Shown piece by piece: positions 1 through 8,915 of a stretch of DNA of 26,539 bases. Made by a program: the position numbers and the translations under genes. The first letter of the stretch is position 1. Each line of letters begins with the position of its first letter. This DNA comes from CAZNYN01 sp964577295 (GTDB lineage: Bacteria; Synergistota; Synergistia; Synergistales; Synergistaceae), in the NCBI GenBank assembly GCA_964577295.1, contig CAZNYN010000025.1, positions 1 through 26,539 of the forward strand, written 5' to 3'. The notes under the pieces were generated by a model. The model saw only the letters and a program-made list of their open reading frames with translations. It was not told where the DNA came from and did no database searches.

Positions 1-19
1 GGAAGTCCCGGCTTTTTTA

Positions 20-2575
20 TTACTGTTTTTTGGAATATGCTGTCTTTTCCAGAGGCAGTTTTGTTCTGAAGATTCCGTCTCGGTTGTAATATGCGAGCTG
101 GATTGCCGGTGCGCATGGTATTGCTGCTATTTCGCCTATTCCCTTGGCTCCTCCGGCATATCCTCCCTCCGCTTTTTCAACCAATATGCTCTCTATCTCA
201 GGAACCATGTTTGACTTTAAAAGCCCCAGAGTTCCGAATTTTGCGGTGGGAACAGAATTTGTAAGAGGATAGTCTTCTGTCAGAGCGTATCCCATGCACA
301 TGACTACTCCGCCCTCAATCTGTCCTTCGGCGCTCTTTGGGTTTATGGCTTTTCCGATATCGTGAACCGCTACTATTTTTTCTACCTTGCCGTCATCCGA
401 AAGAGAGACTGCCTGAGTGGCGTAACCGTAGGATATGTGGCTGACCGGGTGCGGCTTGTCAGAGCCCATTTTATCCGTGACGCTCTCAAACTCGGCATAG
501 AACTCTTCGCCTTCTGCGGCTGAGATATCTCTGCCGTTAAGGAATTCTTTGAGCTTTAATGCCGCTTCTTTTGCAGCTTCGCCGGTAATTACTGTTTGGC
601 GCGACGCTGTAGTGTTGCCAGAGTCCGGGGTAAAGAAGGTGTCTGCCGCATCATGAATTACAATATCGGGTGCCGCTCCCAATGTGTCGCACACCAGCTG
701 TCTTACAACTGTTCCTATTCCCTGCCCTATACATGCGGCGCTTGTGGCTATGTGTATTTTGCCCTCTTTTACACGCAGTCTGCACCTTCCGAAATCGGGC
801 ACTCCGACTCCCAGTCCTGCATTTTTCATAGCACAGGCTATTCCTGCTTTCGGGTTGTCATCGCAGAACTGTTTTACCGCAAGCAGAGTCTCCTCAAGTG
901 CCGTGGTATTGTCGGCAATCTGACCGTTGGGCAGTGTCTGTCCCGGTCTTATCGCATTTCTGAAACGAATTTCCCATGGAGTGATACCGACTTTCTCCGC
1001 GAGAAGGTTCAAATTGCACTCGGCGGCAAAGCAGCTCTGAGTTACTCCGAATCCTCTGAAAGCTCCCGCCGGAGGGTTGTTTGTGTAGACTGCAGTGCCT
1101 TTAATATCTATTATCTGATAGTTGTAAGGCCCGGCGGCGTGAGTGCAGGCTCTTTGCAGAACCGGCCCTCCGAGTGAGGCGTATGCTCCCGTGTCGGAGA
1201 CAATTACCGCCTTCATTGCCTTTAAGATGCCGTTTGAGTCACATGCCGTCGTCATGTCTATCTCCATGGCGTGGCGCTTTGGGTGAACCTTTATGCTCTC
1301 TGCACGAGAGAGAGAGACTTTTACGGGCTTCTTTGTAAGGAAAGCTAGTATCGCGGCATGGTGCTGAACGCTCATGTCCTCTTTTCCGCCAAAGCCTCCT
1401 CCTACGATTTTGGCAGTTACGTGTACCTTATCGTGAGGCAGGCCCAGAGCTTCCGCGCACTCCTTTAATGTCTGATAGACACCTTGGTCGCCGGAATAGA
1501 TTCTGACAACGTCGCCTTCCATGAGAGCCACTGCCGTTTCCGGCTCGAGAAAAGCGTGTTCGGTAAAAGGCAGGGAGTAATGTCTGGTTACGACATGTTC
1601 AGCCGAAGCTATAGCTTCATCCGCATTGCCTCGCACAAGATGCTCCTTTGATACGATATTGCCTTTCTCGTGTACAAGAGGAGCTCCTTCGGCAAGAGAT
1701 TCCGAAGGCGAGGTGAGCGGCGTCAGAACTTCATATTCTACCTGTATAAGCTTTTTTGCTTCTTCGGCAATCTCACGAGTAACAGCAGCTACAAGGGCTA
1801 CAGAGTCTCCGATGTAGTGTGTTGTCTTGCCGACCGGTATCAGAACATCCCAATCTTTGACCAGGTGCCCTATTTTCTGCTTTCCCGGCAAGTCATCGGC
1901 AGTATAAACTCCTACTACTCCGTCAAGTGCAAGAGCCTTCGACGTGTCTATGGATTTAACCACCGCACGCGGATATGCCGTACGCAGAGCTGAACCATAT
2001 ATCATTCCGTCGAAGTAGAGATCCGCACAATATTCGGCAATGCCCAAAACTTTGTCGTATGCGTCGTTTCTCGGAATGTTCTCTCCTATTGCTCCGGTAT
2101 ATTTTTCATGAGAGACGGGAGTATTTTCCCTGAACATTTTTGCCGCGAGCAATATTGCCTCTTCTATTTTTTTGTATCCCGTACAGCGGCATATATTATT
2201 TTTTATGGCGTCTTTTACCTGTTCTTTTGTAGGGTCTGGAACAACATCTATAAGTCCCTTCGCGGATATCACCATTCCCGGAATGCAAAAACCGCACTGC
2301 ACCGCTCCGGCGTTGGCAAAAGCGTATGAGTAAACTTCCTTCTCTCTGTCGGATAGTCCTTCCACTGTGACAATACTCTTGCCCGAAAGGTTTTTAAGCT
2401 GCTGCACGCAGGCTTTTACTGGGCGCCCGTCTATCAGAACCATGCATGTGCCGCATGCCCCCTCGGCACAACCGTTCTTTACTGATGTAAGACGCAAATC
2501 ATCTCTTAAAAAATCTATCAGCTTGCGATTTTCCGTCGAGATTACTCTATCGCCGTTTACGATAAGTTCATACAT
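20..2575 (-). CDS. Selenium-dependent xanthine dehydrogenase-type molybdenum hydroxylase
   Basis: Two-part molybdenum hydroxylase that interconverts purines (xanthine/urate) by hydroxylation at the Mo centre with electrons passing through two [2Fe-2S] clusters. Numbering from the chosen start (851 aa): plant-type cluster Cys36, 41, 44 and 56; second cluster Cys94, 97, 129 and 131; molybdopterin domain from about 165, with FLEPE at 342-346, GGGFGGKE at 392-399, GAFRGFG at 504-510 and the GIGE motif whose Glu815 matches the catalytic Glu of xanthine dehydrogenase. There is no FAD domain, unlike single-chain XDH, so a partner flavoprotein is needed; ygfK, ending 13 bases upstream, is the obvious candidate (inference). 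The start is ATG 2575, 5 bases after GGTGA; an upstream in-frame GTG at 2584 sits too close to the ribosome site. Selenium in this family is a labile Mo ligand rather than selenocysteine, so it cannot be read from the sequence. Family call strong; substrate direction (urate reduction versus xanthine oxidation) unsettled. Confidence 0.9.
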   Translation of the reverse strand: MYELIVNGDRVISTENRKLIDFLRDDLRLTSVKNGCAEGACGTCMVLIDGRPVKACVQQLKNLSGKSIVTVEGLSDREKEVYSYAFANAGAVQCGFCIPGMVISAKGLIDVVPDPTKEQVKDAIKNNICRCTGYKKIEEAILLAAKMFRENTPVSHEKYTGAIGENIPRNDAYDKVLGIAEYCADLYFDGMIYGSALRTAYPRAVVKSIDTSKALALDGVVGVYTADDLPGKQKIGHLVKDWDVLIPVGKTTHYIGDSVALVAAVTREIAEEAKKLIQVEYEVLTPLTSPSESLAEGAPLVHEKGNIVSKEHLVRGNADEAIASAEHVVTRHYSLPFTEHAFLEPETAVALMEGDVVRIYSGDQGVYQTLKECAEALGLPHDKVHVTAKIVGGGFGGKEDMSVQHHAAILAFLTKKPVKVSLSRAESIKVHPKRHAMEIDMTTACDSNGILKAMKAVIVSDTGAYASLGGPVLQRACTHAAGPYNYQIIDIKGTAVYTNNPPAGAFRGFGVTQSCFAAECNLNLLAEKVGITPWEIRFRNAIRPGQTLPNGQIADNTTALEETLLAVKQFCDDNPKAGIACAMKNAGLGVGVPDFGRCRLRVKEGKIHIATSAACIGQGIGTVVRQLVCDTLGAAPDIVIHDAADTFFTPDSGNTTASRQTVITGEAAKEAALKLKEFLNGRDISAAEGEEFYAEFESVTDKMGSDKPHPVSHISYGYATQAVSLSDDGKVEKIVAVHDIGKAINPKSAEGQIEGGVVMCMGYALTEDYPLTNSVPTAKFGTLGLLKSNMVPEIESILVEKAEGGYAGGAKGIGEIAAIPCAPAIQLAYYNRDGIFRTKLPLEKTAYSKKQ

Positions 2576-2588
2576 CAGATTCACCGCC

Positions 2589-5573
2589 TTATAATGGCAC
2601 GCACTTTGAGGCGCTTAGAATCAACGCTGCAAGTTCTGCCGGTATTTTCTGCGATGTTTCGCTTAAATCCGCAACAAAAACTGCCCCATCATATCTTAAT
2701 TTATACTTGCTGCCGGACAGGAGGAGGAAGCCGCTGTTCTTGCTTTCGTCAAATTCCTTTTCTGTCGAGAAGAGGGTGAATTTATCCTTGTAGGGTGCCG
2801 ATGACCACGGGCAAAATGTCTCGCAGTTGCCGCACTCGTTGCACATAATATCAACATGGATAATTTGGTGTCCGCAGCCGGGAACATCGACAGATATATT
2901 TGCTCTGTTAGGACATACGTCCACACAATTTTCGCATATACTCGAGCACTCAAGGCAGCGCGAAGCTTCCGAGCAGGCATCCTTCGCATAGCAGAGAACA
3001 CCCTTTTTGGCCGCCGCTTTTTCACGCATGTCGTGGTTTGCGGCAGGCTCTTCGGGGAGCTCTATGCCCTCCGCAGCCGCAATACTGTCCGCTATCTTCC
3101 TTGCGTCCGCAATGGCCTCCACTACTGTAGCCGGGCCTCTTCTGGCATCTCCCGCCACATATACATTTTCCACATCGGACATAAGAGATGACTGTGAAAC
3201 GACTGCTTTGCCCTTCTTGTCAAGCGCTACACCGTTTTCCGTAAACAGTTCGCAGTCGACGCTCTCTCCCACTGCAGAGATAACAGTATCGGCGGGCAGT
3301 TCGGTGTATTCATCCGTGACAACGGGGCTTCTGCGGCCCGATTCATCGGGAGCTCCGAGGACGACTTTCGCGCACTTCAGTATTTTGCCGTCAAAAGCAG
3401 CGGGCGCAAGCAGCTCCTTAAACTCCACTCCTTCGGCTAGAGCCAGTTCCAGCTCCTCCTCGTCGGCAGGCATAAGAGACTTGTTTCTGCGGTAGACTAC
3501 TGATACATTTTTTACGCCCTTTACGCGCTTGGCAGCACGTGCCGCATCCATGGCACTGTTTCCGCCGCCGATAATGATAACGTCTTCGCCAAGTTCAGTT
3601 GTCTCGGGGTTATTTTTATACGAGGCTAAGAAATCAAATACATCTGTCGCCGCTTTTCCCTCAAGCTTCAGCACTCCGTGTTTCCATGCTCCGTTTGCAA
3701 AAATCACATATTTGTATCCCTGTTTTTTCAGTTCCTCGGCTGACCTCTGAGGAGAATTGAGTACAAACTCCGCGCCCATGGCCTTTATAATCTCTATATC
3801 CATATCTATGGCTTCGGCCGCTATTCTGAAGTCCGGAATGATTCGGCGCACTACACCGCCAAGTACATCAGAACCTTCGAAAACAGTTGACTTGATGCCG
3901 CTGCGCCCCAGGAAGAACGATGCCGCAAGCCCCGCAGGCCCTCCGCCTATGACAGCGACGGAAGCATCACTTTTCGGCGCCGGAGCCTTTATATCTCCGA
4001 TAAGAGCTTCAATGCCCTTTTCCGCCGCGATAAGCTTCGCCGAGCGTATCAGCACGGACTCTTCATAGAAATTTCTGGTACACTTTGTCATGCACCTGTG
4101 GCTGCAAATTGTTCCCGTGATAAAAGGTAAAGGGTTCTTTTTGAGAATCACTTCAAGAGCTTCCTTGTACTTCCCCTCTCCCACGAGAGAAATGTATTCG
4201 GGCACATCCTGATTAATGGGACATCCTTCCGCGCACGGCGCGATATTGCAGTCCATAAGCGGCACTTGCCTGTCAATCTTTCTGGAGGGCAGAGGCTTTA
4301 TGGGCTTTTTATAGACACGGCTTTCGAGCGAACCTTCCGCAATGGCGCGGAGAGCACTCATGTCTACTCCGGCAAATTCAGCCTTTGGGCAGTTTGATAT
4401 CAGTTCCGCCAATTGACTGAATCTCTGATAACCGCCTGGCTTCAGCAGAGTTGTGGCAAGCGTCACAGGCCATATACCTGCCTTGTAGAGAGAAGTTATA
4501 TTATTGAAATCCACTCCGCCCGACCAGGATATTCTGAGCCTGCCTCCGAATGCTTCGGATATCCTCTTTGCCGTTTCCGCAGTCAGAGGGAAGAGGGCCC
4601 GTCCGGACATGTACATCTCGTCCCCAGCCATAAAGTCCTTGGGGTTATCGACAGGGAATGTGTTTGTAAGCTTCACTCCGAAAGAGACATTGTTCTCTGC
4701 CGCGGCGCTTTCAAGCCTTTTCATCATAGGAACCGCGTCCGAGAACTGCAGGTCTTCCTTAAAATGGTGGTCGTCAAAAGACATATAGGAGAAGCCCAGA
4801 CTATCCATTGTCTTGCGCGCAAAATCGTAGCCGAGTATTGTGGGGTTACATTTTATAAATGTATTGAGATTCTTCTTTTCGATAAGATACATTGATATTC
4901 TCTCTATCTCCTGAGGCGGGCAGCCGTGCAGGGTGGAGAGAGTTATTGATCCGCAGACTTTGGGAGATATAGTGCGGATGTACTCCTCATTAATATTGGA
5001 AAACAGCGGGAGATTTGAAAGAACCCAATTTGCGCACTCACTCCATATCGAAGTCTGAGATGCGTCTTTTAAACCTTCGATGAACGAGTCAATCTTTGGC
5101 GACATGATGCCTTCGAGATCATAGCCGACGCTCATATTGAACATAAAACCGTCGGGAGCGCCCATTGAGAACTCTTTTGAAATCAGCTTCAGAGCAAACC
5201 AGGCTTTAATGTACTCTTCCATTGCTTCGGGAACGCGAAGCTCCGTCGACCATTCTACGTTGTAGCATTCGTCCCTTGCGTCTATACATGGTTTTGATAC
5301 TGGAAGATCTTCTCCGTCCAGCGTCTGGACAGTCTTTAATTCAAAGAATCTTGCACCCGATACATACGCCGCAATAATATTCTGCGCCAATTGGGTGTGG
5401 GGCCCGGCAGCCGGACCGAAGGGAGTTTCAAGTTTTTCGCCAAGGAAGGCCAGAGTGCCCCCCTTATGAGCGTAAGGAAACCTCACACCAAAGATACTGC
5501 CTGAATTTTTCTTTTCAAGCAATATCCACTGCATAATCTCCGAAAACGGAATTGGGGTCATACGATCACTCAT
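2589..5573 (-). CDS. ygfK: YgfK, putative selenate reductase-like flavin/Fe-S oxidoreductase
   Basis: Large cytoplasmic electron-transfer protein of the YgfK family, found next to selenium-dependent Mo hydroxylases and genetically tied to anaerobic urate degradation. From ATG 5573 it is 994 aa (E. coli YgfK about 1030). Domains in order: a dihydroorotate/dihydropyrimidine-dehydrogenase-like barrel (about 45-420, with TPFGPAAGP at 50-58 and TLHGCPP at 214-220); a GltD-like module (about 435-835) with N-terminal cluster cysteines 442, 447, 451, 490, 494, 498, FAD motif GGGPAG at 543-548 and NAD(P) motif GGGNSAMDAAR at 669-679; and a ferredoxin-like tail (870-925) with CxxCxxxCP at 880-888 and CxxCxxCxxxCP at 911-922. 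The start is set by AGGAGG seven bases before ATG 5573; the 13-codon upstream extension lacks a ribosome site. It is cotranscribed with the Mo hydroxylase and probably passes electrons between NAD(P)H and that enzyme (inference). Confidence 0.9.
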   Translation of the reverse strand: MSDRMTPIPFSEIMQWILLEKKNSGSIFGVRFPYAHKGGTLAFLGEKLETPFGPAAGPHTQLAQNIIAAYVSGARFFELKTVQTLDGEDLPVSKPCIDARDECYNVEWSTELRVPEAMEEYIKAWFALKLISKEFSMGAPDGFMFNMSVGYDLEGIMSPKIDSFIEGLKDASQTSIWSECANWVLSNLPLFSNINEEYIRTISPKVCGSITLSTLHGCPPQEIERISMYLIEKKNLNTFIKCNPTILGYDFARKTMDSLGFSYMSFDDHHFKEDLQFSDAVPMMKRLESAAAENNVSFGVKLTNTFPVDNPKDFMAGDEMYMSGRALFPLTAETAKRISEAFGGRLRISWSGGVDFNNITSLYKAGIWPVTLATTLLKPGGYQRFSQLAELISNCPKAEFAGVDMSALRAIAEGSLESRVYKKPIKPLPSRKIDRQVPLMDCNIAPCAEGCPINQDVPEYISLVGEGKYKEALEVILKKNPLPFITGTICSHRCMTKCTRNFYEESVLIRSAKLIAAEKGIEALIGDIKAPAPKSDASVAVIGGGPAGLAASFFLGRSGIKSTVFEGSDVLGGVVRRIIPDFRIAAEAIDMDIEIIKAMGAEFVLNSPQRSAEELKKQGYKYVIFANGAWKHGVLKLEGKAATDVFDFLASYKNNPETTELGEDVIIIGGGNSAMDAARAAKRVKGVKNVSVVYRRNKSLMPADEEELELALAEGVEFKELLAPAAFDGKILKCAKVVLGAPDESGRRSPVVTDEYTELPADTVISAVGESVDCELFTENGVALDKKGKAVVSQSSLMSDVENVYVAGDARRGPATVVEAIADARKIADSIAAAEGIELPEEPAANHDMREKAAAKKGVLCYAKDACSEASRCLECSSICENCVDVCPNRANISVDVPGCGHQIIHVDIMCNECGNCETFCPWSSAPYKDKFTLFSTEKEFDESKNSGFLLLSGSKYKLRYDGAVFVADLSETSQKIPAELAALILSASKCVPL

Positions 5574-5627
5574 TTGCAGCCCTCCTAAATATGCGATTTT
5601 TAACAAACTCAAAGGTTCTTTAGGGTA

Positions 5628-5655
5628 ATTCTATCACAAGAAAAATGAAAAGCAA
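5628..5655 (-). promoter_or_regulatory. Candidate sigma-70-type promoter for ygfK-xdh
   Basis: On the minus strand TTGCTT (5650-5655) and TAGAAT (5628-5633) are separated by 16 bases. They lie about 55 bases upstream of the ygfK ATG and point leftward. Match is moderate. Confidence 0.4.
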
Positions 5656-5707
5656 CAGATTTTTCAAAAAATTTTTTTTATATTATAAATTTTTTTTAGA
5701 AAAACTG

Positions 5708-5735
5708 TTGACTCTTGCAAAATTTGTGTTATATT
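5708..5735 (+). promoter_or_regulatory. Candidate sigma-70-type promoter for the regulator-ygeXYW-permease operon
   Basis: TTGACT (5708-5713), 16-base spacer, TATATT (5730-5735), giving a predicted start near 5742 and a leader of about 55 bases before the regulator ATG at 5798. The region between this and the opposing ygfK promoter (about 5640-5700) is very A+T-rich with phased A and T runs, and could hold the regulator's operator. Confidence 0.55.
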
Positions 5736-5797
5736 CAGCACAGAGAGCAATTCTAAAAATTTTTCTGATTTTATTTTTTTTGAAACAAGGTGGTAAC

Positions 5798-6430
5798 ATG
5801 AAGGCAACATTGACACTGGATTTTCTGAAAAGACTGGCGAAGGGAATTTCGTCTCAATTCGGAAGCGACTGCGAGATTGTGATACACGATATTACCGGTA
5901 ATGAGCACACCATTATCGCAATAGAAAACGGACACGTAACAAAAAGAGAGTTAGGGGGAGGTCCGTCCCACATAGTTTTGGAAGCGCTGGCAAAACCAAA
6001 AGATAAATTGGAAGACCAGCTTGACTACCTAACCAAAACATCTGACGGGCGCCTCATAAAATCAAGTTCAATATTTATTCGGGATGAAAAAGGAGATGTT
6101 ACAGGGGTATTCTGCATTAATTACGACATCACGAAGCTGAGCATGGCGGAAAAGACAATACAAGCCATTCTTCAGACAGAGCCTCATTCAAAAGAACCTG
6201 AGAAGATACCTCAAAATGTGAATGAGCTTCTGGACGAACTTATCGAAGGTGCGGTAAAACACGTAGGAAAACCCGTCGCCATGATGAAAAAGGCCGATAA
6301 AGTAAAAGCTATACGCTACTTAAAAGATACAGGCGCCTTTCAGATTCTAAAATCCGGCGACAAAGTGTGCAAACTCTTTAAAATATCGAAATTTACGCTC
6401 TATAACTACATCGACACAGAAGAAGAATAA
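5798..6430 (+). CDS. YheO-family PAS/HTH transcriptional regulator
   Basis: DNA-binding regulator of the YheO/DauR type, which usually sense small metabolites of amino-acid or purine catabolism. The 210-aa product has a YheO-like PAS domain (about 6-118, with CEIVIHD near 25-31 and a GVFCINYD strand at 103-110) and a C-terminal YheO DNA-binding helix-turn-helix (about 140-205, ending in the KFTLYNYI recognition helix). The start is ATG 5798, preceded by AAGGTGG; the long in-frame extension back to 5645 is Phe/Lys-rich, runs through the promoter and has no ribosome site, so I reject it. It is the first gene of the rightward operon and divergent from ygfK, which is the usual position for a local regulator of both arms. 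In E. coli the equivalent cluster is controlled by a different type of protein (a sigma-54 activator), so regulation here has been swapped. Ligand unknown. Confidence 0.85.
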   Translation: MKATLTLDFLKRLAKGISSQFGSDCEIVIHDITGNEHTIIAIENGHVTKRELGGGPSHIVLEALAKPKDKLEDQLDYLTKTSDGRLIKSSSIFIRDEKGDVTGVFCINYDITKLSMAEKTIQAILQTEPHSKEPEKIPQNVNELLDELIEGAVKHVGKPVAMMKKADKVKAIRYLKDTGAFQILKSGDKVCKLFKISKFTLYNYIDTEEE

Positions 6431-6445
6431 GAACGGAGGTTAACT

Positions 6446-7657
6446 ATGAATAAAATTAAATGGGTAAGCAACACCATGCCTAAGACAGAAGACAAAGAAC
6501 TGGCCATTATGGATTTAAAAAATGTGCAGTCAGCAATGAATTTTCATAAAAGCTTTCCTCAGTACAGCGTTACTCCGCTTGTTCGCTTGAAGGAACTCGC
6601 CGAACTCTGCGGCATAAAAGAAATTTTTGTCAAAGACGAGGCGTGGCGTTTCGGACTTCACGCTTTTAAGGTACTCGGCGGTTCATTCGCAATGGCAAGA
6701 CATATAGCAAAAATCACAGGCAGAGACATATCCGAGCTTACATACGAAAAATTAACATCCCCCGAGCTCAAGGAAGAGACAGGTGAGCTGACCTTCTTCA
6801 GCGCCACAGACGGCAACCACGGACGCGGCGTAGCATGGTCGGCAAACAAACTCGGTCAGAAATCTGTAATACTCATGCCGAAAGGCTCGGCGAAGATGCG
6901 TCTGGACAACATTCTCAGAGAAGGCGCGAAAGCAACTATAGAAGAAGAAAATTACGACGAATGTGTCAGAATGGCGGCAAAGCTCGCGGAAGATACGCCG
7001 GGCGGCGTCATGGTACAGGACACGGCTTGGCCCGGATATGAAGAGATTCCCGCATGGATAATGCAGGGGTACGGAACAATGGCTATGGAAGCCGACAATC
7101 AGATGGAAGATCTGAATACCAATCCTCCTACTCACGTCATTGTTCAAGCAGGAGTAGGATCTCTCGCAGGAGCTGTCGTAGGATACTTCGCAAATAAATA
7201 TCCCGACAACCCTCCCATATTCATAGTTGCGGAATCAGACCAGGCAGACTGCCTCTACCGCTCGGCTATTACAGGAGACGGCAGCATAAAAATAGTTGAC
7301 GGTGATATGCAGACAATTATGGCGGGGCTGGCCTGCGGTGAGCCAAACACATCCTCATGGCAGATACTTAAAGACAAAGTAAGCGTCTTCGTATCATGCC
7401 CGGACTGGGTAGCTGCCAGAGGAATGAGAATACTCGGCATGCCGGTAAGAGGCGACAGCGTTATCATCTCGGGCGAATCGGGAGCTGTCACGACAGGACT
7501 TTTGGCATATGCGATGATGGACGAAGAGATGAAGCCCATGCGCGAAGCCATGAAGCTTGACAAAGATTCAAGAGTGCTGCTCTTCTCCACGGAAGGCAAC
7601 ACAGACAGAGAGAACTACCGCCACATCCTTTGGGACGGCGGATGTGTACCGGCATAA
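6446..7657 (+). CDS. ygeX: Diaminopropionate ammonia-lyase
   Basis: PLP enzyme that splits 2,3-diaminopropionate into pyruvate and two ammonia. At 403 aa it has the length of E. coli DpaL (YgeX). Lys75 in FKVLGGSFA is the Schiff-base lysine; TDGNHG (121-126) carries Asp122 and QDTAWPGYEE (191-200) carries Asp192, matching the two catalytic aspartates of the E. coli enzyme; QAGVGSL (234-240) is the phosphate-binding glycine loop. CGGAGGT lies six bases before the ATG. It follows the regulator by 15 bases and precedes ygeY by 33, so it is in the same operon. In anaerobic urate degradation this enzyme is the step that yields pyruvate, linking purine breakdown to energy metabolism (established for the family's gut cluster; here inferred from context). 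Very secure identification. Confidence 0.95.
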   Translation: MNKIKWVSNTMPKTEDKELAIMDLKNVQSAMNFHKSFPQYSVTPLVRLKELAELCGIKEIFVKDEAWRFGLHAFKVLGGSFAMARHIAKITGRDISELTYEKLTSPELKEETGELTFFSATDGNHGRGVAWSANKLGQKSVILMPKGSAKMRLDNILREGAKATIEEENYDECVRMAAKLAEDTPGGVMVQDTAWPGYEEIPAWIMQGYGTMAMEADNQMEDLNTNPPTHVIVQAGVGSLAGAVVGYFANKYPDNPPIFIVAESDQADCLYRSAITGDGSIKIVDGDMQTIMAGLACGEPNTSSWQILKDKVSVFVSCPDWVAARGMRILGMPVRGDSVIISGESGAVTTGLLAYAMMDEEMKPMREAMKLDKDSRVLLFSTEGNTDRENYRHILWDGGCVPA

Positions 7658-7690
7658 AAGCACATAAAAAATATTGAGGAGGAATAGATT

Positions 7691-8884
7691 ATGGATTTCA
7701 ACGCAGTAAAAAAAGCAGCAGAAGGTTATGAAAAAAATATGACAAAGTTTCTCCGCGACCTCGTAGCTATTCCCGGCGAGAGCTGCGGCGAAGAAGGCGT
7801 TATCAAGCGCATTGAAAAAGAGATGAAAGAGCTCGGTTTTGACAAAGTCGAAATCGACGGAATGGGCAACGTCTTAGGCTACATGGGAACAGGCAAGACA
7901 CTCATCGCCTATGACGCTCATATAGACACTGTAGGTTTGGGCGAGCTTTCAAACTGGAAATTCGACCCTTACGAAGGCTACGAAAACGAGACAGAAATAG
8001 GCGGACGCGGAACATCAGACCAGCTTGGCGGAATAGTTTCTGCCACATACGGCGCAAAAATAATGAAGGATCTGGGACTCCTCAGCGACAAGTACACGGT
8101 TCTCGTCACAGGCACAGTACAGGAAGAAGACTGCGACGGTCTCTGCTGGCAGTACATCATCAATGAGGACAAAGTCCGCCCCGAGTTCGTAGTAATCACC
8201 GAACCCACGGACGGCAACATCTACCGCGGGCAGAGAGGACGCATGGAGATAAGAGTCGAAGTCAAAGGTGTATCCTGCCACGGTTCCGCACCCGAACGCG
8301 GAGACAACGCAATCTACAAGATGGCGGACATAGTGAAGGAAGTTCAGGCACTGAACGACAGACTGCACTATGATCCCTTCCTCGGAAAAGGCACACTCGC
8401 AGTATCTCAGAGCTTCTACAACTCCCCCTCACGCTGCGCAGTTGCGGACATGGCGGCAATATCCATAGACCGCAGACTTACGGACGGCGAGACATGGGAA
8501 ATGGCTCTCGAAGAGATACGCGCTCTTCCCTCGGTCAAAAAGTACGAAGCTGTCGTCAGCATGTACAAATACGACAGCCCGAGCTGGACAAAGTGCGTCT
8601 ATCCGACAGAGTGCTACTTCCCGACATGGGTAATCCCTGCGGAGCACCCGGCAACAAAAGCCATGGTTGAGTCATACCGCGGCATGTACGGAGAGCCCCT
8701 TGTAGACAAGTGGACATTCTCCACAAACGGAGTCTCCATCATGGGACGCTACAACATCCCCTGCATAGGCTTCGGCCCCGGCAAAGAAGCTCAGGCTCAT
8801 GCCCCGAACGAAATCACATGGAAAGCCGACCTCGTAAAGTGCGCGGCAGTCTATGCGGCTCTCCCCACTCTCTACTGCGACTAA
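7691..8884 (+). CDS. ygeY: YgeY, M20-family metallohydrolase of the selenium/purine cluster
   Basis: Cytoplasmic zinc-type amidohydrolase of the M20 (ArgE/DapE/acetylornithine deacetylase) fold, YgeY subgroup, 397 aa. Metal ligands and catalytic residues are intact: His77 and Asp79 in AHIDTVG, Asp110 in GRGTSDQLGG, Glu145 (base) and Glu146 (metal) in QEEDCDG, Glu171 in ITEPTD and His370 near the C-terminus; the lid/dimerisation domain spans about 182-295. GAGGAGG precedes the ATG. It sits between ygeX and ygeW exactly as in E. coli, so it most likely hydrolyses an acyl- or carbamoyl-diaminopropionate-type intermediate to feed ygeX (inference). The exact substrate cannot be read from sequence. 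Confidence 0.92.
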   Translation: MDFNAVKKAAEGYEKNMTKFLRDLVAIPGESCGEEGVIKRIEKEMKELGFDKVEIDGMGNVLGYMGTGKTLIAYDAHIDTVGLGELSNWKFDPYEGYENETEIGGRGTSDQLGGIVSATYGAKIMKDLGLLSDKYTVLVTGTVQEEDCDGLCWQYIINEDKVRPEFVVITEPTDGNIYRGQRGRMEIRVEVKGVSCHGSAPERGDNAIYKMADIVKEVQALNDRLHYDPFLGKGTLAVSQSFYNSPSRCAVADMAAISIDRRLTDGETWEMALEEIRALPSVKKYEAVVSMYKYDSPSWTKCVYPTECYFPTWVIPAEHPATKAMVESYRGMYGEPLVDKWTFSTNGVSIMGRYNIPCIGFGPGKEAQAHAPNEITWKADLVKCAAVYAALPTLYCD

Positions 8885-8915
8885 TACAAATCTAAAATAG
8901 ACGGAGGACATAATC

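Noticed and set aside
1..30. A-run plus GCCGGGA after the Mo hydroxylase gene as a terminator
   Set aside because: Only one arm lies in the window, so a hairpin cannot be shown.
3007..3495. 162-codon plus-strand ORF opposite ygfK (and other long antisense ORFs such as 596-1177, 4413-4895 and 19260-19928)
   Set aside because: Shadows of conserved genes on the other strand; compositions are odd (Ser/Arg-rich) and no ribosome sites support them.
3550..3565. TGGCAC with GC ten bases on, inside ygfK
   Set aside because: No TTGC element, in the middle of a coding region, and pointing against the gene with nothing to drive.
5645..5797. N-terminal extension of the YheO-type regulator by 51 residues
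   Set aside because: It runs through the predicted promoter, is a low-complexity Phe/Lys/Leu stretch, and has no ribosome site; the ATG at 5798 does.
5791..5806. GG-N10-GC spacing at the regulator start codon, resembling a sigma-54 promoter
   Set aside because: The -24 element does not match (no TGGCAC), and it overlaps the ribosome site and ATG.
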